A stretch of 64,000 bases of DNA from Ramlibacter terrae (GTDB lineage: Bacteria > Pseudomonadota > Gammaproteobacteria > Burkholderiales > Burkholderiaceae_C), in the NCBI GenBank assembly GCA_013127575.1, contig CP053418.1, positions 2,666,001-2,730,000 on the forward strand, given 5' to 3'. The position numbers and the translations under genes are program-made. Every line of letters starts with the position of its first letter. Position 1 is the stretch's first letter. Below are positions 40,729-51,800 of the stretch, one piece after another. The notes beneath the pieces are model-generated. The model worked only from the letters and a program-made list of their open reading frames with translations, had not been told where the DNA came from and ran no database searches.

Positions 40729-41111
40729 TCAATGGACGGTGCCCGGCGGGCGGAGGCGACGGCGGCGGCGAGCTGGTCGAATTCGGCGCTCTTGTCGAGG
40801 AAGCGCGTCGCGCCCTCGCCGAGGTAGCGCTTGCGGTAGGCAGGCCCCGAGTTGTTGCTGAAGACGACGAACGCAACGTCGCGGTCGGCGCCGCGCACCG
40901 CCTTCAGGACCTGCAGCCCCGTGCCGCCTTCGAGCTGGACGTCGAGCACGACGACGTCGGGCCGCGCGTCGAGGATGCCGGCGATGCAGTCCTGCGGGGT
41001 GGCGGCCTCGCCGACCACCGCGATGCGGGCCGCGCCGAGCAGCGCGGACACCCGCTGGCGGATGGCCGGCGAATCGTCGGCGAGGAAGACGGTGACCGTG
41101 GAAGAAGGCAT
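40729..41111 (-). CDS. Single-domain response regulator
   Basis: About 127 residues: a receiver domain only. Acidic pocket FLADD, phospho-acceptor Asp in VVVLDVQLEGG, Ser in FVVFSNNSG and Lys in RFLDKSAEF; no DNA-binding domain. As given, the frame runs on into fnr without a stop. Restoring one base near 40750 (CGCCTGGGCACC) gives the natural end LGTVH followed by TGA at 40731-40729, so it is annotated as a separate gene 25 bp upstream of fnr. Confidence 0.75.
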
Positions 41112-41211
41112 GCCGCAACTATCGCGGGACAGCCCGATGCGCGACATCGGCGTGCGCTGAATCGATGCCTAGGCGGACTCCGAATGCGCCCGGCGCGCGC
41201 TCCGAGGGCGA

Positions 41212-41227
41212 CTAGGAATATTCCTAG
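41212..41227. promoter_or_regulatory. Perfect 16-bp palindrome in the 350-bp intergenic region
   Basis: CTAGGAATATTCCTAG is fully self-complementary and lies 101 bp upstream of the leftward response regulator, about 235 bp before the rightward hypothetical gene. Likely an operator for one of the divergent genes. The rest of 41112-41461 is AT-rich toward its right end and holds the promoter at 41342-41370. Confidence 0.5.
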
Positions 41228-41341
41228 CCCGTCCCGCCGACGACGCAGTACCCTGCTCCGAAGCCTTGGCCGCCGGATGAGCCTGAAAGTTCTCGTTTTG
41301 GCCGATCTCTAGAATCAACGTCACCTTCCGGCGACAACCCT

Positions 41342-41370
41342 TTGTTTTTATTGTGGTTTTTCGTTAATTA
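41342..41370 (+). promoter_or_regulatory. Sigma-70-like promoter of the 114-residue hypothetical gene
   Basis: TTGTTT (41342-41347) and TAATTA (41365-41370) are exactly 17 bp apart in an unusually AT-rich patch, leaving a leader of about 85 bp before ATG 41462. Confidence 0.4.
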
Positions 41371-41461
41371 ATTCACTGAATCGGCTTGCCACCCGGCCCG
41401 TGAACGAATAAGTTAGGCTTTCGTCCTTCTTTTACCCCTTGGTCCTGACACAAGCCTGAAT

Positions 41462-41806
41462 ATGCGTTGGTTCAAAGGCAGCATCCGCAGCAGCATCTAT
41501 GGCCTCCTGGGCAACCCGGCGGGCCCCACCGAGTCCACGCTGGAGACGGGCACCGAGGACATCCGCGAAGCCATGCTCGGCTTGCTCGGAGACGCAGGCC
41601 CGAAGCAGTTCCCCAATGTCACGCGGCGCATCCGCTATGCCAACGACGTGCAGGCGCTGTGGTACCTGCGCGGCGACCTGATGGCCGCGCTCGCGGCCAC
41701 CCGTGGCGAAGCGGCCGCCCGCGAAAAGATCCAGCTGATCACGCAGATGTTCCGGGGCCTGCTGCCCGGCAGCCTCACCTCGCGTCCCAGTCCCCTCATG
41801 GGCTGA
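41462..41806 (+). CDS. Conserved-looking hypothetical protein, 114 residues
   Basis: Intact gene with own promoter and terminator. MRWFKGSIRSSIYGLLGNPAGPTESTLETGTEDIREAMLGLLGD...NVTRRIRYANDVQALWYLRGDLMAALAATRGEAAAREKIQLITQMFRGLLPGSL. Soluble, mainly alpha-helical, no signal peptide, no cysteine. No family recognised. Isolation between two divergent or convergent genes and a defined terminator suggest a real monocistronic gene. Confidence 0.65.
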   Translation: MRWFKGSIRSSIYGLLGNPAGPTESTLETGTEDIREAMLGLLGDAGPKQFPNVTRRIRYANDVQALWYLRGDLMAALAATRGEAAAREKIQLITQMFRGLLPGSLTSRPSPLMG

Positions 41807-41830
41807 GCCTTCCCCGCGCCCGCAAGAGAA

Positions 41831-41852
41831 AGCCCGGCTCGCCGGGCTTTTT
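41831..41852 (+). terminator. Rho-independent terminator
   Basis: AGCCCGGC and GCCGGGCT pair around a TC loop, followed by a T run to 41852; 25 bp after the hypothetical gene. An upstream GAGAA gives weak bidirectional action toward ldcA, which ends at 41859. Confidence 0.85.
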
Positions 41853-41858
41853 GCATGG

Positions 41859-42809
41859 TCAGTGTTGGTGGTCGTGCCCGCCGTGACCGTGGGCATGCGT
41901 CCCCCGGTGGCCCCACAACAGGAACGCGTCGCGGCCCTCGGCGGCCAGCGTGACCTTGGCCCCGACCGGCAGGCACACCTTGGTCGGCACGTGCCCGAAC
42001 GGCAGGCCGGTGAGCACCGGCACGTCGACGCTGGCGCGCAGCCAGTCGACCACCGTCTGGAGCTTGTAGCCCTTGTCGTGCGGCACCGGCATCCAGTTGG
42101 TGAACTGGCCCAGCACGATCGCCTTCTGCTTCTCCAGCACGCCGGCGTACAGCAGTTGCGTCAGCATCCGCTCGATGCGGTAGGGGTGCTCGCTGACGTC
42201 TTCGAGGAACAGGATGCCCTTCGCCTTGGGCAGCCACGGCGTGCCGACCAGCGAAGCAACCATCGCGAGGTTGCCGCCCCAGAGCGGGCCGCGCACCTCC
42301 AGCGGCTGCGCCAGCGCCTCCGCGCGCGGCAGTTGCCAGCCCGTTCCCTCGCCCTGCCCGGCCACCAGGTCTTCGAAGCAGGCTTGCATGATGTCGTCGG
42401 GCTCGCCCTCGACACCGAGGTCCTCGGCCGCGGCCGGCCCCGACCAGGTGACCGCCCCCGTCTCGGCCAGCACGGCGTTCTGCAGCGCCGTGAAGTCGCT
42501 GTAGCCGACGAAGCGCGTGCCGTGCTCCGACGCGCGGGCGATGGCGTCGTAGGGCAAGCGGGGCAGCAGCCGCGACAGTCCGTAGCCGCCGCGGCTGATG
42601 ATGGCGACGTCGGCGCCGCTGGCCGCTGCTCGGGAGATCGCCGCCAGCCGTGTCGCGTCGTCCCCGGCGAAGCGCATGTGGCTGGAGAGCGCGGCGGCGT
42701 CGAGTTCGACCTCGTGGCCCATGGCCTTCAGCCGCGCGACGCTGCGCCGAAGCGCCGCCTTGTTGCGCACCGCGCTGGACGGCGAATAGATGTAGATGCG
42801 TTGCTTCAC
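41859..42809 (-). CDS. ldcA: LD-carboxypeptidase (muramoyltetrapeptide carboxypeptidase)
   Basis: Intact, 316 residues; GTG start 42809 overlaps the stop of the preceding gene (GTGA). Peptidase S66 features: IYIYSPSSAVRNKAALRRSVARL, ISRGGYGLSRLLPRLPYD, RFVGYSDFTALQNAVL with the nucleophile Ser, GPLWGGNLAMVASLVGTP and LFLEDVSEHPYRIERML with the Glu, followed by a His near the end. It trims the terminal D-Ala of murein tetrapeptide during recycling. The C-terminus is His/Gly-rich (GTHAHGHGGHDHQH), possibly metal-binding. Confidence 0.9.
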   Translation of the reverse strand: MKQRIYIYSPSSAVRNKAALRRSVARLKAMGHEVELDAAALSSHMRFAGDDATRLAAISRAAASGADVAIISRGGYGLSRLLPRLPYDAIARASEHGTRFVGYSDFTALQNAVLAETGAVTWSGPAAAEDLGVEGEPDDIMQACFEDLVAGQGEGTGWQLPRAEALAQPLEVRGPLWGGNLAMVASLVGTPWLPKAKGILFLEDVSEHPYRIERMLTQLLYAGVLEKQKAIVLGQFTNWMPVPHDKGYKLQTVVDWLRASVDVPVLTGLPFGHVPTKVCLPVGAKVTLAAEGRDAFLLWGHRGTHAHGHGGHDHQH

Positions 42810-44182
42810 CGGCGGAAGTATCCCACTGCCTCGCGCGCGATCGCCGCGCCGTGCTCCTGCACGAAGTGCCCGGCCTGCGGCAGCACCATCGGTTCGGGGC
42901 AGCCGCGGATCTGCGCACGCAGAGCCTGCATGACGGGCACGCCGAGCACCGGGTCCTGCGCACCGATCGCCATGAAGGTGCGCCCGGTCCAGCGCTGCGC
43001 CAGGAAGTCGCGTGCTTCGCGCGAGATCGCGGCGCCGTCCGCATCCGGTGCATCGGGCACCATCGCCGGAAAGACGCGCAGCGCGGCGCGGTGGCCGCCG
43101 TCGGGGAACGGCGCGTCGTAGGCCGCGCATTCTTCCGGGGTGAGGTGAGGATTGCCGCGCGCGAACAGGCGGCCCACGCCGAACTCGGGGTTTTTCGCGC
43201 ACATGTCGCGCCACGCGACGAAGCCGGGGCTGAGCGGCGTGTCACCCGTGGCCAGCGTCGTGTTCATCACGAGCAGGCCGTCGTACCGGTCCGGCGCCGC
43301 CATGGGCAGGGTCAGGCCCAGCAGCCCGCCCCAGTCCTGCACCACCAGCACCACGTTGCGCAGGTCCATCCGCTCGACGAATTCCAGCAGCACCTGGCGG
43401 TGCCAGGCGAAGGTGTGCGCGCCGTCGCGCTTGGGCTTGTCGCTCTTGCCGAAACCGACGAGGTCCGGAGCGACGACACGATCGCCGTCCGCAAGGAAGA
43501 CGGGGATCATCTTGCGATAGAGATAGCTCCGGGCCGGATTGCCGTGCAGGCAAAGCCAGGTGCGCGGAGCATCACGGGGACCCTCGTCGAGGAAGTGCAT
43601 GCGCAGGCCGGCCGGGGCCGGCAGGTCCGCGAGGTAGTGGGGCACCCACGGGTACTCGGGCAGGTCCCGAAATCGCCCTTCGGGCGTGCGCAGCGCGTCG
43701 TCGCGCAGGGGCTGGGCTTGCATGCGGCTCTCCTGCCGGCGGTTGCGGAAGAATTCGGACAGGCCGCGACCGCATGCGTCGGCCAGCACGCCACCCTGCA
43801 CCTGCGTGCGGTGGTTCAGGCGCGGTTCGGCGAACAGGTCCACCACCGAACCGGCGGCGCCGGTCTTGGGATCGGCCGCGCCATAGACCACGCGGCGCAC
43901 GCGCGCGTGCAGCATCGCGCCGCTGCACATCGCGCAGGGTTCCAGCGTGACGTACAGCTCGCAGTCGTCGAGCCGGTAGTTGCCGAGCGCGGCCGCCGCC
44001 GCGCGCAAGGCCTGCACTTCGGCATGGGCCGTGGGATCGTGGCGGGACACCGGCAGGTTGTGCCCCCGCGCGATCACCCGCCCCTCGCGAACCACCACCG
44101 CGCCCACCGGCACCTCCCCCGCGGCTTCGGCCAGCGCCGCTTCGGCCAGCGCCTCGCGCATGAAGGCCGCGTCGAGGCTCAC
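42806..44182 (-). CDS. tadA: TadA tRNA adenosine deaminase fused to a haloalkane dehalogenase-like hydrolase
   Basis: One uninterrupted frame of 458 residues, GTG start 44182. Residues 1-150 are TadA (A34 to inosine in tRNA-Arg): zinc and catalytic motifs DPTAHAEVQAL and LEPCAMCSGAM. From residue about 154 an alpha/beta hydrolase with haloalkane dehalogenase marks follows: HGNPARSYLYRKMIP, nucleophile Asp in VVQDWGGLLG, and AGHFVQEHG with the catalytic His. An internal ATG at 43722 (MQAQPLRDDALRTPEGRF) has a good SD (GGAG), so the second domain may also be made alone. The start overlaps the stop of the small membrane gene. Confidence 0.85.
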   Translation of the reverse strand: MSLDAAFMREALAEAALAEAAGEVPVGAVVVREGRVIARGHNLPVSRHDPTAHAEVQALRAAAAALGNYRLDDCELYVTLEPCAMCSGAMLHARVRRVVYGAADPKTGAAGSVVDLFAEPRLNHRTQVQGGVLADACGRGLSEFFRNRRQESRMQAQPLRDDALRTPEGRFRDLPEYPWVPHYLADLPAPAGLRMHFLDEGPRDAPRTWLCLHGNPARSYLYRKMIPVFLADGDRVVAPDLVGFGKSDKPKRDGAHTFAWHRQVLLEFVERMDLRNVVLVVQDWGGLLGLTLPMAAPDRYDGLLVMNTTLATGDTPLSPGFVAWRDMCAKNPEFGVGRLFARGNPHLTPEECAAYDAPFPDGGHRAALRVFPAMVPDAPDADGAAISREARDFLAQRWTGRTFMAIGAQDPVLGVPVMQALRAQIRGCPEPMVLPQAGHFVQEHGAAIAREAVGYFRR

Positions 44183-44402
44183 TTGGGTTCGTCGGGCATG
44201 GGGCGGGCCTGCTGCATCGCGCCCTCGATGGCCTGCTTGAACTGTTCCTGCTGCTGCTGGGCGTGCCCGTTGGCGTCGCGACGCCGGGCACCGTGGCCGC
44301 CGGCGCGGCCGGCGCGACGCCGGCGCCGAGCTGCTTCTTCGCCAGCATGCCGATGACCACCACCACCAGCAGCAAGCCCACGATACTGAAGATCGCCTTC
44401 AT
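44179..44402 (-). CDS. Small membrane-anchored Gln-rich protein
   Basis: About 74 residues: one transmembrane helix (MKAIFSIVGLLLVVVVIGMLA), Ala/Pro linker (LGAGVAPAAPAATVP), then RRDANGHAQQQQEQFKQAIEGAMQQARPMPDEPK after a frame break near 44285 that repairs to CCTGG. ATG overlaps the paiB stop and the TGA overlaps the tadA start, so the three are translationally coupled. No family recognised. Confidence 0.6.
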
Positions 44403-45021
44403 GCCTGTCCTCCCATGCCGAGCCGGTCCATCCGGCGCCGAGCTCGCGTTCGTCGTCGTTCCCCGCGGCGTAGGCCGCGCGCAGCTTCGCGTGCGACTCC
44501 GGCCGGTGCTGGTTCAGCTTGAGCTTGCAGGCCCAGCTCGTGACCTCGAGCTCGAAGCCGACGATGCCCGCGAGCATCCTGTGCGCGAAGTCTTCGCCCA
44601 GGTCGCGCCACTGCTGCGCGTACGGCGGCTCGTGGTCGCCGATCAGCTTCTTGAGCAGGCTGTCCTTGGCCGGCGGGTCTTCCACCAGCTTCGCCTTCAC
44701 GCGGCACTGCACCGCGAGGTAGTTCCAGCTCGGCACGCGCTGCAGGTCGGGGTACACCTTGGGCGACAGGTACGCGTGCGGTCCCATGAACATCGCCAGC
44801 GCCTCGGGGCGCGCCTGCAGGTAGCGCCAGTGCGGATTGGGCTTGGCGCAGTGACCGAGCAGCACGAACCGCCCTTCCCTTTCCTCCGGGTGCAGCGGCA
44901 GGTGCGTGGCGAAGGGGAAGCCCTCGTCGTCGGTGGATACGAGCGTGGCGAACGCATGCCGCCGCATCAGGTCCGCGGCGAGGGCGGCGTCGTTGCTGCG
45001 GAACTGGGGCGGCTGGTACAT
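44399..45021 (-). CDS. paiB: FMN-binding negative transcriptional regulator, PaiB family
   Basis: About 207 residues. PaiB signature MYQPPQFRSNDAALAADLMRRHAFATLVSTDDEGFPFATHLPL, FVLLGHCAKPNPHWRYL, AYLSPKVYPDLQRVPSWNYLAV and KLIGDHEPPYAQQWRDLGEDFAHRMLAGIVGFE: a split-barrel FMN-binding fold. A break near 44440 repairs to CCTGG. First gene of the paiB - small membrane gene - tadA/hydrolase - ldcA string, each overlapping the next by 4 bp. Confidence 0.85.
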
Positions 45022-45053
45022 GGGCGGATTGTGCCTAAACCCGGCGAACCCGC

Positions 45054-45866
45054 TCAGTGCACGTTGAGGCCGTTGTGGTCGATCTCTTCGTAGCGGACTT
45101 CGCGACGGAAGAAGTTCTTGTCCTGCTCCACCAGCGTGTCGATCAGCGACTGCACCGCGGGGGCGTCGACGCGCGCCAGGCGGCGGTCGCTCTCAAGGCC
45201 ATCGCGCAGCCAGAGGTGGAAGCCGTCGATCTTGTGGGTGGGGCCACCACGGGTGCCTGCGTGTTCCCAGCCGGGACGCACCGCCATCTTCGGCAACTCC
45301 ACGAGACGCGGCACGAAAGCGATGCGTCCGAGGTAGGCCGGAACCCCGGCTTCGATCCGGAACCGCACCGGCCGGAAGTTGACGTCACGGGTGGCGGACG
45401 TCTTGTCGATGCCGCCGCGCCAGTTCACGGCCTCGAAGATCTCGTAGTCGCCTGGTTTCAGCGCCACCCGGAACGCGCCGTACGCCATCAATCCGGACTG
45501 CTCCCCGGCGCCTTGCAGGTCTTCCCCTGCCGGCTTCGGGGCGAGCAAGCCGTGCGCGCCGATGAGGTGGATGCCGATCATCTCCTTGCTGTCGACACGC
45601 TGCAGGAACAGCTGCGGCAGGTACTGGAGCGCACCCACGCTCCACGCGGAGGAAATACCGAGCGAGCCGAACAGCAGGCCGGTGCGGGCATCGGCCGGCG
45701 CCGGGCCTGCTCGCTGGCGTACACCTGCGGCTTCGGCAGGGGCATGGATTGGCGGCGATCGACGAAGCGTTGCTGCGCTTCGCTGCGCATGAATCCGGGC
45801 GGCGGCTCCTGCGCCCCAGGCGCACGGCCATGCGACGGCAACGAGCAGGACCAGGTTCAGGCGCAT
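45054..45866 (-). CDS. Exported hypothetical protein
   Basis: About 270 residues. Signal peptide [18 protein letters not shown], then (after frame breaks near 45825 and 45710) [33 protein letters not shown] and a globular part with [54 protein letters not shown]...[28 protein letters not shown]. The central part looks like a beta-rich carrier or DUF2846-like fold, but I do not recognise a family with confidence. Transcribed downstream of guaA, whose stop is 5 bp before its start. Confidence 0.55.
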   Translation of the reverse strand: MRLNLVLLVAVAWPCAWGAGAAARIHAQRSAATLRRSPPIHAPAEAAGVRQRAGPAPADARTGLLFGSLGISSAWSVGALQYLPQLFLQRVDSKEMIGIHLIGAHGLLAPKPAGEDLQGAGEQSGLMAYGAFRVALKPGDYEIFEAVNWRGGIDKTSATRDVNFRPVRFRIEAGVPAYLGRIAFVPRLVELPKMAVRPGWEHAGTRGGPTHKIDGFHLWLRDGLESDRRLARVDAPAVQSLIDTLVEQDKNFFRREVRYEEIDHNGLNVH

Positions 45867-45870
45867 GGCT

Positions 45871-47484
45871 TCACTCCCACTCGATGGTCGCCGGCGGCTT
45901 GCTGCTCACGTCGTAGGTGACGCGGTTGATGCCGCGCACCTCGTTGATGATGCGGCTCGACACCTTCTTGAGCAGCGCATACGGCAGCTCCGCCCAGTCG
46001 GCCGTCATGAAGTCGCTGGTCTGCACCGCGCGCAGCGCCACCACGTAGTCGTAGGTGCGGCCGTCGCCCATCACGCCCACGCTCTTGACCGGCAGGAAGA
46101 CGGTGAAGGCACGGCTGGTCAGGTCGTACCAGCTCTTGCCGGTCGCCTCGTCGCGAAAGTTGCGCAGCTCCTCGATGAAGATGTGGTCCGCGCGGCGCAG
46201 CAGGTCGGCGTAGTCCTTCTTCACCTCGCCCGGGATGCGCACGCCGAGGCCCGGCCCCGGGAACGGATGGCGGTAGACCATCTCCGGCGGCAGGCCGAGC
46301 GCCACGCCCAGTTCGCGCACTTCGTCCTTGAACAGGTCGCGCAGCGGCTCCAGCAGCTTCAAGCCGAGCTGCTCCGGCAAGCCGCCGACGTTGTGGTGGC
46401 TCTTGATCGTGACGGCCTTCTTGCTCTTGCCGCCGCCGGACTCGATCACGTCCGGGTAGATCGTGCCCTGCGCGAGCCAGGCGACGTGGCGTGCATGGCT
46501 TTCCTTGATCTTCGCCGCCTCCGACTTGAAGACGTCGACGAACAGCCCGCCGATGATCTTGCGCTTGGCCTCGGGCTCGCTCACGCCGGCCAGCTTGCCC
46601 GGGGAACAGGTCCTGCGCATCGACGCGGATCACCTTGGCGTGCAGCTTGCCCGCGAACATGTCCATCACCATGTCGCCCTCGTGCAGGCGCAGCAGGCCG
46701 TGGTCGACGAACACGCAGGTGAGCTGGTCGCCGATCGCGCGGTGGATCAGCGCCGCCGCCACGGACGAATCGACGCCGCCGGACAGGCCGAGGATCACTT
46801 CCTCGTCGCCCACCTGCTTGCGGATCGCCTCCACCGCCTCGGCGATGTGGTCGCGCATCACCCAGTCGGGCGCCGCCTTGCAGATGCCCAGCACGAAGCG
46901 TTCGAGGATCGCGCGGCCCTGCACGGTGTGCGTGACTTCGGCGTGGAACTGGATCGCGTAGAAGCGGCGCGCCTCGTCGGCCATGCCGGCGATCGGGCAG
47001 CTGTCGGTGGAGGCCATCAGCTTGAAGCCGGGCGGCATCTCCACGACCTTGTCGCCGTGCGACATCCACACGTTCAGCATGCCGTGGCCTTCCGCAGTGG
47101 TGAAGTCGGCGATGTCGCGCAGCAGTTCGGGTGGCCGCGCGCGCGCACGGCGGCGAAGCCGAACTCGCGCTTGTGGCCGCCCTCGACCTTGCCACCGAGC
47201 TGGTGCGCCATGGTCTGCATGCCGTAGCAGATGCCCAGCACCGGCACGCCGAGTTCGAACACCGCCTGCGGCGCCTTGTCGGTGGTGTCCTCGTAGACGC
47301 TGGCGTGGCTGCCCGAGAGGATCACGCCCTTGAGCGTGCCGTCGGCCGCGTACTGGCGGATCCATTCGTCGCTGACGTCGCAAGGGTGCACTTCGGAATA
47401 GACATGCGCTTCGCGCACGCGGCGCGCGATCAGCTGCGTGACACGGGAGCCGAAGTCGAGGATGAGGATCTTGTCGTGTTGCAT
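45871..47484 (-). CDS. guaA: GMP synthase (glutamine-hydrolysing)
   Basis: Converts XMP to GMP, about 538 residues. Amidotransferase triad Cys in [14 protein letters not shown] and His/Glu in [11 protein letters not shown]-pyrophosphatase P-loop [16 protein letters not shown]-terminal dimerisation domain ending [18 protein letters not shown]. Breaks near 47132 and 46603 fall at CCWGG-compatible spots (the second restores TTCCTGGGC). The ATG is 2 bp after the vapC stop, so guaA is probably on the vapBC transcript. Confidence 0.96.
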
Positions 47485-47486
47485 GG

Positions 47487-49765
<2,279 letters not shown>

Positions 49766-49885
49766 TCAGGGCTCCAAAAAACGGATTGTACCCGCGTGGA
49801 ATTTCGCACGCGCCGCGCGGGGCCGTGGCGCGGCACCTTGGTTTTGCCCTAATGCGCCCGCTTGCTGCCGGGCTACACTGAAAAG

Positions 49886-50413
49886 ATGAAAGCGCTCCGC
49901 CTCACCCTGCTGGCCCTGGCCTGCTCCGCTCCCCTGCTTGCCGCCGCCCAATCGTGGGTGTGGGTCGACGAGACCGGCCGCAAGGTGTTCAGCGACACCG
50001 CGCCGCCCCCGAGCGTGACGGCCAACCGCATCATCCGGCAGCCGGGACAGCGCCGCTCCGTGAACGAAGCGCAGGCGCAGAGCACGCCGGTGGCCGCTGC
50101 CACGGCCGCCGCACCCGCGGCTTCGGCGGCCAGCGCCCCGCGCCTGACCGGCAAGGACGCCGCGCTGGAAGAGAAGAAGAAGCAGGCGCAGGCGGCCGAG
50201 GCCGAGAAGAAGAAGGCCGACGAGGCCGGGGTCGCCCAGCTGAAGGAAGAGAACTGCAAGCGCGCCCGCGCCGGCAAGAACGACCTCTCCTCGGGCATGC
50301 GGGTGGCGCGCACCAATGCCAAGGGCGAGCCGGTCGTGATGGACGACGCCGCCAAGAAGGCCGAGATCAAGGTCCTCGACGAAGTGATCGCGCGCGACTG
50401 CAAGCCGGCCTAG
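49886..50413 (+). CDS. Exported DUF4124-domain protein
   Basis: Intact, 175 residues. Signal peptide MKALRLTLLALACSAPLLAAAQ; DUF4124 motif SWVWVDETGRKVFSDTAPPPSV; then Ala/Gln-rich linker and coiled coil (ALEEKKKQAQAAEAEKKKADEAGVAQLKEENCKRAR). The final Cys pair (ENCKRAR, RDCKPA) may form a disulfide. Function unknown. Stop overlaps the opposing rnfH stop (CTAG). Confidence 0.75.
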   Translation: MKALRLTLLALACSAPLLAAAQSWVWVDETGRKVFSDTAPPPSVTANRIIRQPGQRRSVNEAQAQSTPVAAATAAAPAASAASAPRLTGKDAALEEKKKQAQAAEAEKKKADEAGVAQLKEENCKRARAGKNDLSSGMRVARTNAKGEPVVMDDAAKKAEIKVLDEVIARDCKPA

Positions 50414-50742
50414 TAGCCCGGCTTCGCCCCCGGGCGTTTCTTCGCGAACAAGCCCGCCGCCCGCGCGCCCTGCTTGCGGAACCGCTCCCGCCGCGCCACC
50501 TTGGGGTCGACCAGCAGCCCCCGGTAGATCTCCACCCGGTCGCCATCGCGCACGGCGCGCTCCCACTCGCAGCGGCGGCCCCAGATGCCCGCCTCGCAGG
50601 CCGCCAGGTCCAGGTCCGGACAGGCGTGCGCGAGTCCGCTGGCCAGCACCGCCTGCCGCACGGTGGTGCCCTCGGGCACGTCGAGCGCCCATTCCAGCAC
50701 CTGCCGCGGCGCCGGCGAATGCATCACCGTCACTTGGGGCAT
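50410..50742 (-). CDS. rnfH: RnfH-family protein
   Basis: Intact, 110 residues, beta-grasp (ubiquitin-like) protein: VTVMHSPAPRQVLEWALDVPEGTTVRQAVLASGL...AGIWGRRCEWERAVRDGDRVEIYRGLLVDPKVARRERF. The GRxxxWERxxRDGDRVEIYRxLxxDPK block is diagnostic. It follows ratA by 4 bp; the ratA-rnfH pair next to smpB is conserved in proteobacteria. Biochemical role unknown. Confidence 0.9.
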   Translation of the reverse strand: MPQVTVMHSPAPRQVLEWALDVPEGTTVRQAVLASGLAHACPDLDLAACEAGIWGRRCEWERAVRDGDRVEIYRGLLVDPKVARRERFRKQGARAAGLFAKKRPGAKPGY

Positions 50743-50746
50743 CGCG

Positions 50747-51187
50747 TCAGCCGTAGACCTGTTCGGCCCGCTTGACGAAGGCATCGACCAGGCTGCCGGC
50801 GATGCGGTCGAACACCGGGCCCACCACTGCGGCGAGCGCGCCGCTCTTGAAGCTGTAGTGCATCTCGAGCGAGACCTTGCACGCCCGCTGCTTGCCGTCG
50901 CCGAGCGGCGCGAACTTCCAGAAGCCATCGAGGTTGGAGAACGGGCCGTCCACCAGCTTCATGCGCACCTCCCGGCCGGGCACGTGGGTGTTGCGGGTGG
51001 TGAAGGTCTGGCGGATCCCCGCGAAGGAGATGCCGACCTCGGCCTTCATGCCGTCGGGCTCGGTCGCCAGCACCGCCGCGTGGTCGCACCGGGGCAGGAA
51101 CTCGGGGTAGCGGGCCACGTCCGTCACGAGCGCGAACATCTCTTCCGGCGTGTACCAGATGAGGACGGACTTGTGAACGTTTTTCAT
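50747..51187 (-). CDS. ratA: RatA/Coq10 START-like protein
   Basis: Intact, 146 residues: VHKSVLIWYTPEEMFALVTDVARYPEFLPRCDHAAVL...VGISFAGIRQTFTTRNTH...FSNLDGFWKFAPLG...VSLEMHYSFKSGALAAVVGPVFDRIAGSLVDAFVKRAEQVYG. Polyketide-cyclase/START cavity fold. The protein is known both as a Coq10-like ubiquinone binder and as the ribosome-association toxin RatA. Divergent from smpB with 58 bp between starts. Confidence 0.92.
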   Translation of the reverse strand: MKNVHKSVLIWYTPEEMFALVTDVARYPEFLPRCDHAAVLATEPDGMKAEVGISFAGIRQTFTTRNTHVPGREVRMKLVDGPFSNLDGFWKFAPLGDGKQRACKVSLEMHYSFKSGALAAVVGPVFDRIAGSLVDAFVKRAEQVYG

Positions 51188-51245
51188 GGAGAATGCGGGG
51201 CCCGGCGGCATTGTAGAGAGAGCGGCCAGTACCCACCTGTAGGCC

Positions 51246-51719
51246 ATGTCCCAAAAGAAAGATCCCGCCAGCCGCATCGCCGACAACAAGAAGGCTGCCT
51301 ACAACTACTTCTTCGAGGAACGCTACGAGGCGGGCCTCGTGCTCGAAGGCTGGGAAGTCAAGGCGCTGCGCGCGGGCAAGGTGCAGCTCACCGACGGCTA
51401 CGTCGTCATCCGCGAAGGCGAACTGTTCCTCATCGGCTGCCAGATCAACCCGCTGCGCACGGCTTCCACGCACGTGCGCCCGGACTCCGTCCGCACCAAG
51501 AAGCTGCTGATGAAGAAGGACGAGATCCGCCGCCTGATCGGCAAGGTGGAGCAGAAGGGCTACACGCTCGTCCCGATCCAGCTTTACTGGAAGGAAGGCA
51601 AGGTCAAGGCCGAAGTCGCGCTCGCCAAGGGCAAGGCGGAGCACGACAAGCGCGACACCATCAAGGACCGCGAAGGCAAGCGCGAGGTCGAGCGCGCGAT
51701 GAAAGAGCGGCGCAAATAA
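51246..51719 (+). CDS. smpB: SsrA-binding protein SmpB
   Basis: Intact, 157 residues; binds tmRNA and brings it to stalled ribosomes. Typical text: [59 protein letters not shown]...TVRPDS-like [19 protein letters not shown] and the basic C-terminal tail [24 protein letters not shown]. No ssrA gene is seen nearby. Confidence 0.97.
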   Translation: MSQKKDPASRIADNKKAAYNYFFEERYEAGLVLEGWEVKALRAGKVQLTDGYVVIREGELFLIGCQINPLRTASTHVRPDSVRTKKLLMKKDEIRRLIGKVEQKGYTLVPIQLYWKEGKVKAEVALAKGKAEHDKRDTIKDREGKREVERAMKERRK

Positions 51720-51800
51720 TAAAGTTGCGGCCGCTGGAATAAACCGGCCGCCGCCGTCGTTCATGCAGGCAGGGACCTTTCCCTGATCACGGAGACCGCC

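Noticed and set aside
39934..41111. Apparent fusion of the response regulator receiver domain to Fnr in one frame
   Set aside because: Restoring one base near 40750 (CCGGG to CCTGGG, the dominant error type here) creates the natural stop LGTVH-TGA at 40731-40729, so two separate genes are more likely.
51728..51752. GCGGCCG/CGGCCGC inverted repeat after smpB as a terminator or tmRNA start
   Set aside because: No T run follows and no tmRNA acceptor features are visible; in such G+C-rich DNA this dyad is weak evidence.
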